Assembly (NCBI GenBank): GCA_028282785.1
Contig: JANQHE010000067.1
Coordinates: 1-64,000, forward strand
Direction of reading: 5' to 3'
DNA: 64,000 bases
Origin: Bacteroidales bacterium
GTDB taxonomy: Bacteria; Bacteroidota; Bacteroidia; Bacteroidales; UBA12077
In this document: positions 27,699-37,119 of the stretch, piece by piece
Layout: the number at the start of each line of letters is the position of its first letter
How positions within the stretch are numbered: the first letter of the stretch is position 1
Notes under the pieces: generated by a model
Databases searched by the model: none
The model's input: the letters and a program-made list of their open reading frames with translations, nothing else
What the model was told of the DNA's origin: nothing
Position numbers and translations under genes: made by a program

Positions 27699-28624
27699 TT
27701 GCACCAGCATATAAAGCACAAGTAGATTTATTATTACAGGTTTTGCCCTATGTAGCAAAAGAAGAAATATTTGCATTGAAAGGTGGTACAGCAATTAATC
27801 TATTCGTAAGAGATATGCCCCGCTTATCAGTGGATATTGACCTGACCTACCTACCTATTGATTCAAGAACCGATGCTTTGCAGAATATTCAGGATGGTTT
27901 GAACAAGATAAAATCAAACATAGAAAAAAATATCTCGAAAGTTAAAATCCATACTGTCCCCTTAAACAATAGTACAGATGTAAAACTTAATTGCCAAAGC
28001 AATAACGCTCAAATAAAAATTGAGGTTAACACCATAACCAGGGGCAATGTTTTTCCAACGCAATTATTACAGGTTACTGATTTGGTGCAAAATGAATTTG
28101 AGAAGTTTGCTGCCATTAATATTGTTTCAATGGGTGAATTATACGGAGGTAAGATTTGCGCAGCAATAGACAGGCAACATCCTCGCGATATTTTTGATGT
28201 AAAACTGTTATTAGAAAATGAAGGATTTACCGATGAAATTTGGCAAGGCTTTAAAATTGGTTTAATAAGTCATTATAAACCCGTTAGTGAGTTAATAGCT
28301 CCAGTTCTAAAAAACCAAAAAAGTGCTTTTGATAACCAATTTTCCGGTATGACCAGTATTCCTTTTACGTATGATGATTATTTAAATACTAGGGAAACAC
28401 TAATTTCTACAATTACACAGAAACTAACAGAAGATGATAAACAGTTTTTATTGAGCTTTGAAAATGGAGAACCAAATTGGGATTTATTCCCAGTACCTGT
28501 ATTGAAAGATTTGCCTGCTATTAAATGGAAACTATTAAATATTGGTAAGCTTAGAAAAGCGAACCCTAAGAAGCATAAACAAATGATAAATGACTTGAAG
28601 TCTACAATAAATATTCAGGAATAA
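27695..28624 (+). CDS. abiEii: AbiEii-type nucleotidyltransferase toxin
   Basis: 309 residues. The nucleotidyltransferase signature is intact: FALKGGTAINL (about 28-38) followed by SVDIDLTYLP with both catalytic acids (about 49-53), and downstream GELYGGKICAAIDRQHPRDIFDVKLL, conserved in the COG2253 family. AbiEii proteins block growth by modifying tRNA or nucleotide targets when the antitoxin fails. Spacing and overlap with abiEi indicate strict co-expression. Confidence 0.9.
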   Translation: MIAPAYKAQVDLLLQVLPYVAKEEIFALKGGTAINLFVRDMPRLSVDIDLTYLPIDSRTDALQNIQDGLNKIKSNIEKNISKVKIHTVPLNNSTDVKLNCQSNNAQIKIEVNTITRGNVFPTQLLQVTDLVQNEFEKFAAINIVSMGELYGGKICAAIDRQHPRDIFDVKLLLENEGFTDEIWQGFKIGLISHYKPVSELIAPVLKNQKSAFDNQFSGMTSIPFTYDDYLNTRETLISTITQKLTEDDKQFLLSFENGEPNWDLFPVPVLKDLPAIKWKLLNIGKLRKANPKKHKQMINDLKSTINIQE

Positions 28625-28740
28625 TGCTTACAAATTTGGTGGTTTTACTCAGTTTTTACCGCATATTAACTATTTTTATAATGAATACAAATAAGGCAAA
28701 TGTTGGATATTTATGTTATTGAAAGTATTATTTTTACACT

Positions 28741-29379
28741 ATGGATATTAAACTAGCAGAAGCAGAAAAAATCAAGATTCTGAATTCGGACGACCTGTTC
28801 GGGATAATGCAAAAAGTATTGCTTCGTGAAAATAAAATTGACCAAAACAGGGAACATTTTTGGGTTATCGGGTTAGAAAATAATAACAGGATACTTTTTA
28901 TTGAACTTATAAGCCTGGGAACTGTCAATAAAACAATTGCAGAGCCTATGGAGGTGTTCAGTTTAGCATTACAAAAACGAGCAGTAAAAATTATTCTTTG
29001 TCATAACCATCCAAGCGGGGAACTTAAACCATCAGAAGGAGATAAAGAAATTACCGACCGATTAATACAGGTTGGTATAATAGTAAGTACAGAAGTTTTA
29101 GACCATTTAATTATTTCTGAAAAAAGCTATTTAAGCTTTGCTGATATTGGAATAATGGACGAGCTGTTAACAAGCACTAAACATGTACCTTCTTATGTCT
29201 TAGAACAAAAAATTAAAAAAGAAGCAAAAGAAATTGGAATTAAGGCTGGGAAAGATGAAAAAGCCAGGGAAATGGCTAAGAAATGTCTTGAAGAAGGATT
29301 GGAAGTTGATTTAGTTGTTAAATTGACAGGACTAACAATTAAAGTGGTTGAGAATATTAAGAAGAAGATGGGCAATTAA
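28741..29379 (+). CDS. RadC-like JAB/MPN domain protein
   Basis: 212 residues. The JAB metalloenzyme signature appears as CHNHPSGELKPSEGD (about 86-100), preceded by EPMEVFSLAL and followed by VLDHLII, as in the RadC/YkfG family frequent on integrative elements. The N-terminal helix-hairpin-helix region of chromosomal RadC is absent. The C-terminal 60 residues are a charged helix (KKEAKEIGIKAGKDEKAREMAKK) with a possible DNA-binding end. The biochemical role of RadC proteins is unsettled. Confidence 0.85.
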   Translation: MDIKLAEAEKIKILNSDDLFGIMQKVLLRENKIDQNREHFWVIGLENNNRILFIELISLGTVNKTIAEPMEVFSLALQKRAVKIILCHNHPSGELKPSEGDKEITDRLIQVGIIVSTEVLDHLIISEKSYLSFADIGIMDELLTSTKHVPSYVLEQKIKKEAKEIGIKAGKDEKAREMAKKCLEEGLEVDLVVKLTGLTIKVVENIKKKMGN

Positions 29380-29512
29380 TGCTTGAATCAAATAATAAGT
29401 TATAAGATAGACAAACCAGAGTTCATAGAAGTTGTTGACGTTTGGGAAATATTGCTCAAAGTTATGTGTCATTTTAAATATAGACGATATCTTGGCTGAA
29501 CATCTTAATCGT

Positions 29513-29657
29513 CATTAATATTCACGAACCCAAAGAATTGTTTTGGGAAATTAAGAAAGCGAGGATTCGGTATTACCACAAGATTGCTAAGTAAGGTCAA
29601 AATCATTTATTCCTGGAAGGGTGGTTGAAAAGGATTAACTCGATTAAGTATGAATAA
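29513..29657 (+). pseudogene. GH108 endolysin, C-terminal relic
   Basis: A frame with one internal stop reads INIHEPKELFWEIKKARIRYYH, KIAK, stop, then GQNHLFLEGWLKRINSIKYE and a TAA. It aligns directly with the end of the gene at 37172-37596 (DCDPRTLFIAIHRARVRYYH…NHLFLEGWLKRIG), the peptidoglycan-binding end of GH108 endolysins. The upstream part is gone. The relic lies immediately in front of the SIS-HAD operon's promoter. Confidence 0.75.
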
Positions 29658-29718
29658 GATGTTCATAAAATATGAATAAAATACAACAATAATAATTACG
29701 ACATACGATAATCTACTA

Positions 29719-29726
29719 TATATTTG
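29719..29726 (+). promoter_or_regulatory. Promoter -7 element of the SIS-HAD/PRTase/ORC-CDC6 operon
   Basis: TATATTTG fits TAnnTTTG exactly, 23 bases before the HTH gene start. No good -33 TTG is present at normal spacing, suggesting a weak or regulated promoter. Confidence 0.5.
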
Positions 29727-29748
29727 CACCTTATGCAACTTTTTACGC

Positions 29749-29973
29749 ATGATACAAAAACAAAGATTCAATAGAATCAAACTTGTTCTAGTAGAAAATG
29801 ATAAGTCTGCTAAATGGCTATCCGAACAATTGGGTAAGGATAAGTCAACTGTTTCACGTTGGTGCACAAATGACATACAACCTTCAGTTGAAACCTTTTT
29901 TCAAATTGCAGCAGTGCTAAAAATTGATGTGAGAGATTTATTTGTATCTACTGAACTCAAAAAAGAATATTAA
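29749..29973 (+). CDS. Small XRE-family HTH regulator
   Basis: 74 residues, essentially one Cro/C1-type helix-turn-helix: NRIKLVLVENDKSAKWLSEQ, then LGKDKSTVSRWCTNDIQPSVETFFQIAAVL. It ends one base before the ATG of the SIS-HAD gene, so it is the first gene of the operon and a likely autoregulator. Confidence 0.88.
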   Translation: MIQKQRFNRIKLVLVENDKSAKWLSEQLGKDKSTVSRWCTNDIQPSVETFFQIAAVLKIDVRDLFVSTELKKEY

Positions 29974-29974
29974 A

Positions 29975-31873
29975 ATGGGGAAACCTTTTAAAAGTGAACT
30001 TCAACAATTGGACAATGCTATTAATTGGAGTAATAACATTGACATCACGGAGATTTCGAATTTTATTCAAAGGAACAATGATAATCATTTAATTCTCGTT
30101 GGCTCTGGTGGTTCCCTTAGTATTTGCTATCATATCGCAACGTTACACCGAGGAATTGGAATGCAAGCAACAGTTCATACTCCATTAGGCTTGTATAATG
30201 CAAAAGAGGTTATAAAAAAATCAGCCATCATTCTTATAAGTTCAAGTGGAAAAAACAGCGATATTATCCAAGCATTTAAAGTTAGTATAAAAAATAACCC
30301 AATCGATTTATTATCGGTATGCATGAAAATAGGAAGTAAATTATCTGCATTGACACCTCCTACATTTTCCATATGGGAGAGAGATATTAGTACTGGCAAA
30401 GATGGTTTTCTAGCTACTAATACTTTATTATCCTATTATATAATCTTTTCTAGAGTATATCAGAAATATTATAGATCACTTCTAAAGATTGATTCGAGAG
30501 TAACTCCTTCAGATAACTTTTTAACATTTGATTATAGTAATATTAGTTCATTTTCTGTTTTATATGGAAAATGGTCTGAATCAATTGCTTATGATATTGA
30601 ATCAAAACTATCTGAAGCAGCTTTAGGTAACGTACAATTATGTGATTACAGAAACTTTGGACATGGAAGACATCATTGGTTTGCAAAAAGAAATATTGGT
30701 TCATTGATTTTAGCTTTGATAACTCCGCATGAGCAAGAATTAGCTCAAAAAACTCTCAATTCATTACCTTCTAATATCCAAATTGTACGGCTGCAAACAG
30801 ATGCTCCAAACTATTCCGGATCAATTGAATTATTAATAAAATCCTACTATTTTGTTAATCAAGTCGGTATTACAAGAAAGATTGACCCAGGGAAACCGGG
30901 AGTACCGGACTTCGGGCGTAAATTATATAATCTACAATATATAAAAACATTAAAACAGGATAGACCTCAATATTTAACTGAAAATGAATTCAATGCAATC
31001 TCAAAAAAATATGACAATATTGCATTACACTTAAATAATGAAGAGGAATTAAAAAAATGGAAATCCAATCTAAGAACTTATAAAGACAGGATTAACAAAC
31101 AGCAATTTTCAAGTGTAATTTTCGATTATGACGGAACAATTTGTAATGAAAAAAATAGATTTTCAGGACCGTCAAATGATATTTTTGTATTATTGAATAA
31201 ATTATTAAAGTCCAATATTATAGTTGGGTTTGCATCTGGCAGAGGGAAATCATTAAAGACAGATTTAAGAAGTAAAATAGAACAAAAATATTGGGCTCAG
31301 GTTATTATCGGTTATTATAATGGTACAGATATTTCCACATTAGGTAGTGATACATCCCCTAATATTAAGAATTCTGTAAATCCAAATTTAGCCGCCTTTT
31401 TAGAGTCAATAAATCAATTTGATGAGTTAACATCAACTATCAAGTGGAAACTGAGACCTAATCAACTTACTATAGAACCAGAAAATCATTCAATGTGGAA
31501 CAACAGAAAGTTATTCCTCAATGACGTATTCAAATCATATCATTTTGACAATACATTAAAACTACTAGAGTCATGTCATTCTATGGATATCATACCTAAA
31601 GAGTTTTCAAAAACATTGGTTGTTAAGAATATACTTCAGGAGTTAAAAAAGAGTGGAAGGCAAGGAATTCTCTGCATTGGAGATCGAGGTGACATTAAAG
31701 GTAACGATTTTGAATTATTAAATAATGCCAGTGCTCTTAGTGTGGATAAAGTTTCTAGCTTACCTAATTCATGTTGGAATTTATTACCCGGTGGATTAAA
31801 AGGAGAAGAGGGAGTTTTATACTATTTTTCAAGATTGCAATTGGTCAATGATAGTTTTTCCATAAAGATATAA
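29975..31873 (+). CDS. SIS-domain / HAD phosphatase fusion protein
   Basis: 632 residues from the ATG at 29975, one base after the HTH stop. The N-terminal part is a SIS sugar-phosphate-binding fold: LVGSGGSLSICYHIA (about 44) and ILISSSGKNSDIIQAF (about 87), in the style of GFAT isomerase domains. From about residue 380 there is a HAD domain with the nucleophile FDYDGTICNE (384-388), GFASGRGKSL, and motif IV IGDRGDIKGND. It should bind and dephosphorylate a sugar phosphate. Fusion of the two activities points to making or removing a sugar-phosphate-derived compound. It is the second gene of a six-gene operon. Confidence 0.82.
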   Translation: MGKPFKSELQQLDNAINWSNNIDITEISNFIQRNNDNHLILVGSGGSLSICYHIATLHRGIGMQATVHTPLGLYNAKEVIKKSAIILISSSGKNSDIIQAFKVSIKNNPIDLLSVCMKIGSKLSALTPPTFSIWERDISTGKDGFLATNTLLSYYIIFSRVYQKYYRSLLKIDSRVTPSDNFLTFDYSNISSFSVLYGKWSESIAYDIESKLSEAALGNVQLCDYRNFGHGRHHWFAKRNIGSLILALITPHEQELAQKTLNSLPSNIQIVRLQTDAPNYSGSIELLIKSYYFVNQVGITRKIDPGKPGVPDFGRKLYNLQYIKTLKQDRPQYLTENEFNAISKKYDNIALHLNNEEELKKWKSNLRTYKDRINKQQFSSVIFDYDGTICNEKNRFSGPSNDIFVLLNKLLKSNIIVGFASGRGKSLKTDLRSKIEQKYWAQVIIGYYNGTDISTLGSDTSPNIKNSVNPNLAAFLESINQFDELTSTIKWKLRPNQLTIEPENHSMWNNRKLFLNDVFKSYHFDNTLKLLESCHSMDIIPKEFSKTLVVKNILQELKKSGRQGILCIGDRGDIKGNDFELLNNASALSVDKVSSLPNSCWNLLPGGLKGEEGVLYYFSRLQLVNDSFSIKI

Positions 31874-31876
31874 CAA

Positions 31877-32977
31877 ATGAATAATCAATTATCTCAATTT
31901 ATACTTGCTGAAGTAATGCAATGGTCAGAAACGGAGGACTTAGTATATCGTCCACATTTTCAGACTATGGCAACTTACAAATACGATGATTATCAGCAAT
32001 ATTTTCCGGGAATGCGGTTCATTGAAAGTTTAGCACTATGGCTTAACCAATTTAAAAGTAAAGATGAACGAAAAATTGCAATAGATTTTATAAAGGATAG
32101 ATTAGTTTATATTTCAAATCGTGAAATTAATAGAATAGTTTATACGCTTTACGAAGATTATATAAAATCTATCCTGATAAATAAAGTTGCTCAAAATACG
32201 AATCAACCTAACTATTTAGTAACAAGAATTACAAATAGTACTGATTTCAAGGTGCTTCGCAGGCAATGTTTGTTTTTGGGCTTTAGCGATGGAGCAAAAA
32301 CTGAGATATTTCGTAGGGCTAATCCAGAATTATCTCATGAACAGATATATCAAAGCTATGAACTGTCGGCAGAACGAGCTCATAAAATGCAAGAAGAGTT
32401 AATTGAAGATTTGAGAAAAATATTAGGCCGAGAACCTAACCATAACGAAGCAAAGTTTAGAGTGATTTTTCTAATGGATGATTTTACCGCTAGTGGAAAA
32501 TCATACATTAGAGAAGAAGAGGGTACCAATAAAGTTAAAGGTAAAGTTGTCAACATATACAAACAATTAACAGGTGATTCTTTAAATATTATAGACAAAG
32601 AAGGTTTTGAAATAAATCTAATGTTTTATTTATGTACCAAGCAAGCTTCAGACCACATTTCTAACCTTATTAATAAAATACCTGAATGCAATATTCAGAT
32701 ACATCCCATTTATCAGTTTTCTGACGACATTAAGGTTTCTGATGAAGACGAAATACATAAATTATGCAGTGACGATGATTATTACGATAAAGACATACTT
32801 GAAGACACTCATACAAAAAAAGGAGGTTCAAATGTTAAGTTTGGGTTTGGCAATTGTCAGCTCCCAATTATACTTAACCACAACACCCCGAATAATTCAC
32901 TGTCGCTTTTGTGGGCTTATTTAGAGTCCGATAAGTTTGTTGGCTTATTTCCAAGAATTGCCAGACATAAAGATTGA
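31877..32977 (+). CDS. Phosphoribosyltransferase-like protein (PRTase-CE type)
   Basis: 366 residues. The central RVIFLMDDFTASGKSYI (about 195-211) is a PRPP-binding-loop-like motif (hydrophobic strand, DD, small residues, T/S-G-K/T) placed as in type I phosphoribosyltransferases. The N-terminal helical part (PGMRFIESLALWL, LVYISNREINRIV) and C-terminal GNCQLPIILNHNTPNNSLSLLW are features I associate with the PRTase-CE family proposed for prokaryotic conflict systems. It sits 3 bases after the SIS-HAD gene and ends 5 bases before the ORC/CDC6-like gene. The catalytic product is unknown. Confidence 0.7.
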   Translation: MNNQLSQFILAEVMQWSETEDLVYRPHFQTMATYKYDDYQQYFPGMRFIESLALWLNQFKSKDERKIAIDFIKDRLVYISNREINRIVYTLYEDYIKSILINKVAQNTNQPNYLVTRITNSTDFKVLRRQCLFLGFSDGAKTEIFRRANPELSHEQIYQSYELSAERAHKMQEELIEDLRKILGREPNHNEAKFRVIFLMDDFTASGKSYIREEEGTNKVKGKVVNIYKQLTGDSLNIIDKEGFEINLMFYLCTKQASDHISNLINKIPECNIQIHPIYQFSDDIKVSDEDEIHKLCSDDDYYDKDILEDTHTKKGGSNVKFGFGNCQLPIILNHNTPNNSLSLLWAYLESDKFVGLFPRIARHKD

Positions 32978-32982
32978 GTAAT

Positions 32983-34914
32983 ATGAAAGTTAATTATAAT
33001 CCTTTTTTCAAAAGAGCATCTGAGTTTTTCGAACCGGATCCACTTTTTATTAAATTATATAGCATCGATTCACTCAATGTGTTTTTTAGTGATGTAAACA
33101 AACTTTGGAATGAGCTTAATATTATAAGAAGCTCTCCTGGAGGAGGGAAAACAACATTGTTGCGCCTTTTTACACCAAACGTTTTAAAGGCTATTGTTGC
33201 CAATAAGAATCAAGATGATATAAAAGAAATATACAATATACTTACAGGCTATGAAATCATATCAAACGATTCTCCGCAAGTAGTTGGGACTATTATTTCT
33301 TTCATAGATGAATATACAGAATTAGATTATCTGGATATAAATGAAATTGGAAAAACTAGGTTGTTTTATTCATTGTTAAATTCAAAAATTACAATATCTA
33401 TTCTACGTTCAATATGTCATTTACATGACCTTTCATTTCCTGATAATCTTGAACAAATTCAGTTGGTAAGCAATGAACATCTTCCTTTAAGCTTAAGTAA
33501 AGCTACCAATGGAAAAGAGCTTGTTGAGTGGGCTTACGAGATTGAAGCTAAAATATGTGATGAAATTGACAGCCTGTTTTCTGAAGATACTTCCGCCCCA
33601 GGTTTCGATAGTTTATTTATTCTTAAGGTATTAACTCAAGCAAATATTTTAGTAAACGGAAAGCCATTGGAGAAAAGAGTGCTTCTCATGTTTGATGATG
33701 TACATAATCTTTCAACTAATTTTCGGATGAAACTAATGAAACATATTGTTGATATTCGGTCAAATATCCACATATGGATTTCTGAAAGATTACAAGCTCT
33801 TACAATGTCAGAAATTTTCTCTGATGGTCAAATAGAAGGGAGAGATTTATCAATTATTGATTTAGAAAAACACTGGAGAGATAAACCTTCAAAATTCGCA
33901 AAGTTTGCAAAAAACGTAGCAAACAAGAGAGTTTTATCTGCCTCTGAAAATGAGATTTCTAGTTTTGATGGATGTTTAAGCGAAAAATTTTCAGATGAAA
34001 CTATTAGTCAAATCAATGAAGCTAAAGGGATTTTAATAGATGAACTATGTAAACTTAAAGAGAATTCTAGGTATTCAAATTGGATCGAGTCAAGGGAAAA
34101 TAGCAGCTTGTCTGGCTTAGAGGAACTAATAGAATGGAGAACATTAAAAATATTAATAAAGAGAGACCAAAATAAGCAACAAAAATCATTAAACTTTTTT
34201 GAGTTAACTGAAGATGAACTTAATGAACAAGACGGTTCTGATGTGAAAAAAGCGGCATCCTTATTTCTGAGTAAAGATTACAATATCCCTTACTATTTTG
34301 GATTTGACACTCTTACTAGACTTGGCTCTTGTAATATTGAACAATTTTTAAGCATATCAGGTGAGATTTATGAGATTATCGTATCAAAATATTTTACAAA
34401 TAATTATTTCAACAGGACAAAAGGATTGTCTGTATCCCCCGAAGAACAAGAACGAATAATAAACAAAATCGCAGAAAATAAATTCAAGCAATTAAATCGA
34501 AGAATTTCTAATTCTTCTGAAGTGCTTAAATTTATTGAAGCGATTGGCAAACACTCACAAGACGAGACTTATTTAGAAAACGCTCCAATTTCTCCTGGCG
34601 TAAATGGAATTGCAATTTCTATGGATGATCGAAACCATCTTAACAAGTTAATTTTAGAAAATGCTTTAGGCCCCTATAAAAATCTTGCAAAGATAATTGC
34701 TTCGTGCATTTCATTTAACCTTCTAGAGGTTAGGTTAAATTATCGCTGTAAAGGAAAAGAATGGATGGTACTATATCTGAATCGGCTGTTATGTGCAAAG
34801 TATAAATTACCACTTAATTATGGTGGATTTCGTGAAAAAAAACTTATTGATTTAGCAACTTGGGTAAGCAATGGTTACGTAAGTAAAAATGCATATAATT
34901 TATGGAAACAGTAG
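32983..34914 (+). CDS. ORC/CDC6-like AAA ATPase
   Basis: 643 residues from the ATG at 32983; an upstream TTG overlapping the previous gene is less likely. It opens with NPFFKRASEFFEPDPLFIKLY, typical of the ORC-CDC6-like NTPases found beside PRTase-CE genes. It has Walker A SSPGGGKTTLLR (about 50-60), Walker B VLLMFDDVHNL (about 233-240) and the sensor-like IHIWISERLQ. The C-terminal 300 residues are helical with probable winged-helix segments. In such operons the ATPase is expected to be the sensor or switch that detects an invader; this is inference from related conflict systems. Confidence 0.75.
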   Translation: MKVNYNPFFKRASEFFEPDPLFIKLYSIDSLNVFFSDVNKLWNELNIIRSSPGGGKTTLLRLFTPNVLKAIVANKNQDDIKEIYNILTGYEIISNDSPQVVGTIISFIDEYTELDYLDINEIGKTRLFYSLLNSKITISILRSICHLHDLSFPDNLEQIQLVSNEHLPLSLSKATNGKELVEWAYEIEAKICDEIDSLFSEDTSAPGFDSLFILKVLTQANILVNGKPLEKRVLLMFDDVHNLSTNFRMKLMKHIVDIRSNIHIWISERLQALTMSEIFSDGQIEGRDLSIIDLEKHWRDKPSKFAKFAKNVANKRVLSASENEISSFDGCLSEKFSDETISQINEAKGILIDELCKLKENSRYSNWIESRENSSLSGLEELIEWRTLKILIKRDQNKQQKSLNFFELTEDELNEQDGSDVKKAASLFLSKDYNIPYYFGFDTLTRLGSCNIEQFLSISGEIYEIIVSKYFTNNYFNRTKGLSVSPEEQERIINKIAENKFKQLNRRISNSSEVLKFIEAIGKHSQDETYLENAPISPGVNGIAISMDDRNHLNKLILENALGPYKNLAKIIASCISFNLLEVRLNYRCKGKEWMVLYLNRLLCAKYKLPLNYGGFREKKLIDLATWVSNGYVSKNAYNLWKQ

Positions 34915-36020
34915 AAATTAAAAAACGCTGGAAAAACAACTTCCAGGTATATGGTGATGACTTTTTTCCATTTTGGCAAAAATTCCTTAATGAAAGAAAA
35001 CGTAATCTTTTATTAATTTCTGGATTAGGTTTCGATCCAAGAACAACTTTAGCAATTGAACAAATAATTCAGGCTGGCGGTGAAGGGGATAGAAAAGCTT
35101 TTGTTCTCGACTTCGTTAAAAATGAACAAGAAAACACAGGAAGATATAAAAATTTGGTATCTGACAATCAAGAGAATCTCAAAAAGATTTTAGGTGATGT
35201 TGATTACGAAATTAAGCGCATAATTATGCGCTCTTTGGAAAATCACAACATTGGTGGAAGAAATGTAACAAAAATAATTGGAAGCGATACTATACAATCT
35301 TACACCGATATTATAATAGACATTAGTGCAATGCCAAGGGGGATTTTTTTTCCGTTAATCTCAAAAGCAATTGCTTTAATAGACAAAGTGGATAATACTG
35401 TAAATCTTCATGTAGTAGTTTCAGAGAATTCAAAATTAGATGCAGATATAAAAACAGAAGGTCTCGCAGAAAGAGCTTCCTTTATACATGGATTTGGAAA
35501 TGTTGAAGTGGAGAAGTATGAGAATCTACCGAAAGTATGGGTACCAGTATTGGGCGAGAACAAACTTGAGCAGATTAAAATATTGCGTGAAAATATATCG
35601 CCTCATGAAACATGTCCAATCCTACCCTTTCCATCTGTTGATATTCGAAGAGGAGATAAATTACTTACAGAATATAAAAGTATTTTTCTCGACGATTTAA
35701 GTATTGAAATGAGAGATATAACTTATGTTGATGAGCAAAATGCTTTTCAGGCATACAGGACAATATTGGATATAATAATGCGCTATCAAAAGTCTTTTAG
35801 TTTATTTGATGGCTGCAAAACAATAATCTCGGTATTATCAAGTAAGCTCCTTTCAATAGGAGCGTTATTAGCTGCATTTGAATTGAAAAAACATAAAAAA
35901 GTAATCGGTGTGTTGCACGTCGATTCAGAAGACTTTAATTTTACATTAAGCAATGAACAAGTGCTTAATGATTCGACTTTATATAATATATGGATAACAG
36001 GAGAACCGTATGAAGAATAA
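34902..36020 (+). CDS. Unrecognised Rossmann-like protein of the PRTase/ORC-CDC6 operon
   Basis: 372 residues overlapping both neighbours by 13 and 11 bases. Visible features: LLLISGLGFDPRTTLAIEQII near residue 35, a probable nucleotide-binding strand-loop-helix; DIIIDISAMPRGIFFPLI (about 137-154), a second strand-turn with a conserved-looking SxxPR; and later KTIISVLSSKLLSIGALLAAFEL. The alternating strand/helix pattern suggests one or two Rossmannoid domains, with faint resemblance to CARF-like or SIR2-like folds but without their signature residues. I cannot assign a function. Its fixed place between the ATPase and sugar kinase suggests a sensor or effector of the same system. Confidence 0.6.
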   Translation: METVEIKKRWKNNFQVYGDDFFPFWQKFLNERKRNLLLISGLGFDPRTTLAIEQIIQAGGEGDRKAFVLDFVKNEQENTGRYKNLVSDNQENLKKILGDVDYEIKRIIMRSLENHNIGGRNVTKIIGSDTIQSYTDIIIDISAMPRGIFFPLISKAIALIDKVDNTVNLHVVVSENSKLDADIKTEGLAERASFIHGFGNVEVEKYENLPKVWVPVLGENKLEQIKILRENISPHETCPILPFPSVDIRRGDKLLTEYKSIFLDDLSIEMRDITYVDEQNAFQAYRTILDIIMRYQKSFSLFDGCKTIISVLSSKLLSIGALLAAFELKKHKKVIGVLHVDSEDFNFTLSNEQVLNDSTLYNIWITGEPYEE

Positions 36021-37035
36021 TAAACCAACATGTTTAGGAAGTGGATTAATTGCACTTGATTTAATAATTGATACTGAAAACAATGTAAAAAATACATTTG
36101 TAGGTGGGAGTTGTGGAAATGTTTTAACCATTTTGTCTTTTTTAGGATGGGATAGTTTTCCTATTGCTAGATTGGCAGTCAATGAAGCAACAGAACTGAT
36201 TGCTAAAGACTTTTCAAAATGGGGAGTACATCAAGATTTTCTAATGAAAGAATCGACTGGAAGTACACCTATTATCATTCAAAGAAATTACACTGATAAA
36301 AACGGAAATCCAAGGCATCGCTTTGAATTTAGATGCCCAGAAACTGGCAAATATTTACCTCAATATAAAGCTGTTCTTGCAAAAACAGTACAGGATCTCC
36401 ATATTTCGGAAAAAAATTGTGACTTTTATTACTTTGACAGGGCAAAGCGAAGCTCTATTGAAATGGCCAAGATTTGTAAACTTAATGGCGGTACAGTATA
36501 TTTTGAACCAACCTCAATGTCTGATGAAAAACAATTTTTAGAATCATTAGACATAGCTGATATCGTGAAGTTTTCTGATGACAGAATTAAAGGATATGAA
36601 AACAACTTCCCGCATTTCCATAAGAATAAACTTGAAATAATTACTTTAGGAAAAAATGGATTGAAATATAGGTATAATACTAACAATTGGATTAATGTTC
36701 CTTCAGTTCCTATACATAAAATAGTGGATACTTCTGGCGCTGGTGATTGGACATCTGCATTTTTTATTAATTTCCTATTTGAGAACAATATAAAAATTTC
36801 TGATAATTCTAGCTGTGATAATACCCTTCTACATCATGGTTTATCATATTCTCAATCAATGGGAGCGTTAAATTGTTGTTTTGAAGGAGCTAGAGGAATC
36901 ATGTATGAAGTTGAAAATAAAGAAGCTCTGTATAAGTATTTGGAGGCATTTAATGATAATAACGAAAGTCAATTTGTGATTTCAAATAAGCATATTGAAT
37001 CTAGAGTTCAAATTTGTGATTTATTTGAAGTATGA
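36010..37035 (+). CDS. PfkB-family (ribokinase-like) sugar/nucleoside kinase
   Basis: 341 residues. An N-terminal glycine-rich segment FVGGSCGNVLTILSFLGWDS (substrate site and first PfkB signature) and the C-terminal catalytic loop VDTSGAGDWTSAFF (about 239-252) with its anion hole and base Asp are intact, so it should phosphorylate a sugar or nucleoside. It is the last gene of the operon, overlaps the previous gene by 11 bases and is followed by a strong terminator. With the SIS-HAD and PRTase-like proteins it completes an apparent sugar-phosphate/phosphoribosyl chemistry module. Confidence 0.88.
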   Translation: MKNNKPTCLGSGLIALDLIIDTENNVKNTFVGGSCGNVLTILSFLGWDSFPIARLAVNEATELIAKDFSKWGVHQDFLMKESTGSTPIIIQRNYTDKNGNPRHRFEFRCPETGKYLPQYKAVLAKTVQDLHISEKNCDFYYFDRAKRSSIEMAKICKLNGGTVYFEPTSMSDEKQFLESLDIADIVKFSDDRIKGYENNFPHFHKNKLEIITLGKNGLKYRYNTNNWINVPSVPIHKIVDTSGAGDWTSAFFINFLFENNIKISDNSSCDNTLLHHGLSYSQSMGALNCCFEGARGIMYEVENKEALYKYLEAFNDNNESQFVISNKHIESRVQICDLFEV

Positions 37036-37075
37036 TTAAATAATTATAAAAGAAAGAATCTCAAAAACATAATAA

Positions 37076-37116
37076 AAAGAGGCTTCATTTTTTACAACAT
37101 GAAGCCTCTTTTTTTA
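37076..37116 (+). terminator. Strong rho-independent terminator of the SIS-HAD/PfkB operon
   Basis: A 13-bp perfect stem, AAAGAGGCTTCAT / ATGAAGCCTCTTT, with a ten-base loop and a T run. The ATG in its right arm opens a reading frame through the tRNA remnant, but is not a credible gene start. Confidence 0.9.
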
Positions 37117-37119
37117 AAG

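Noticed and set aside
36010..37035. PfkB gene as an ordinary ribokinase of central metabolism
   Set aside because: It overlaps the preceding operon gene by 11 bases and shares one terminator with it inside a defence island; a housekeeping role is less likely, though not excluded.
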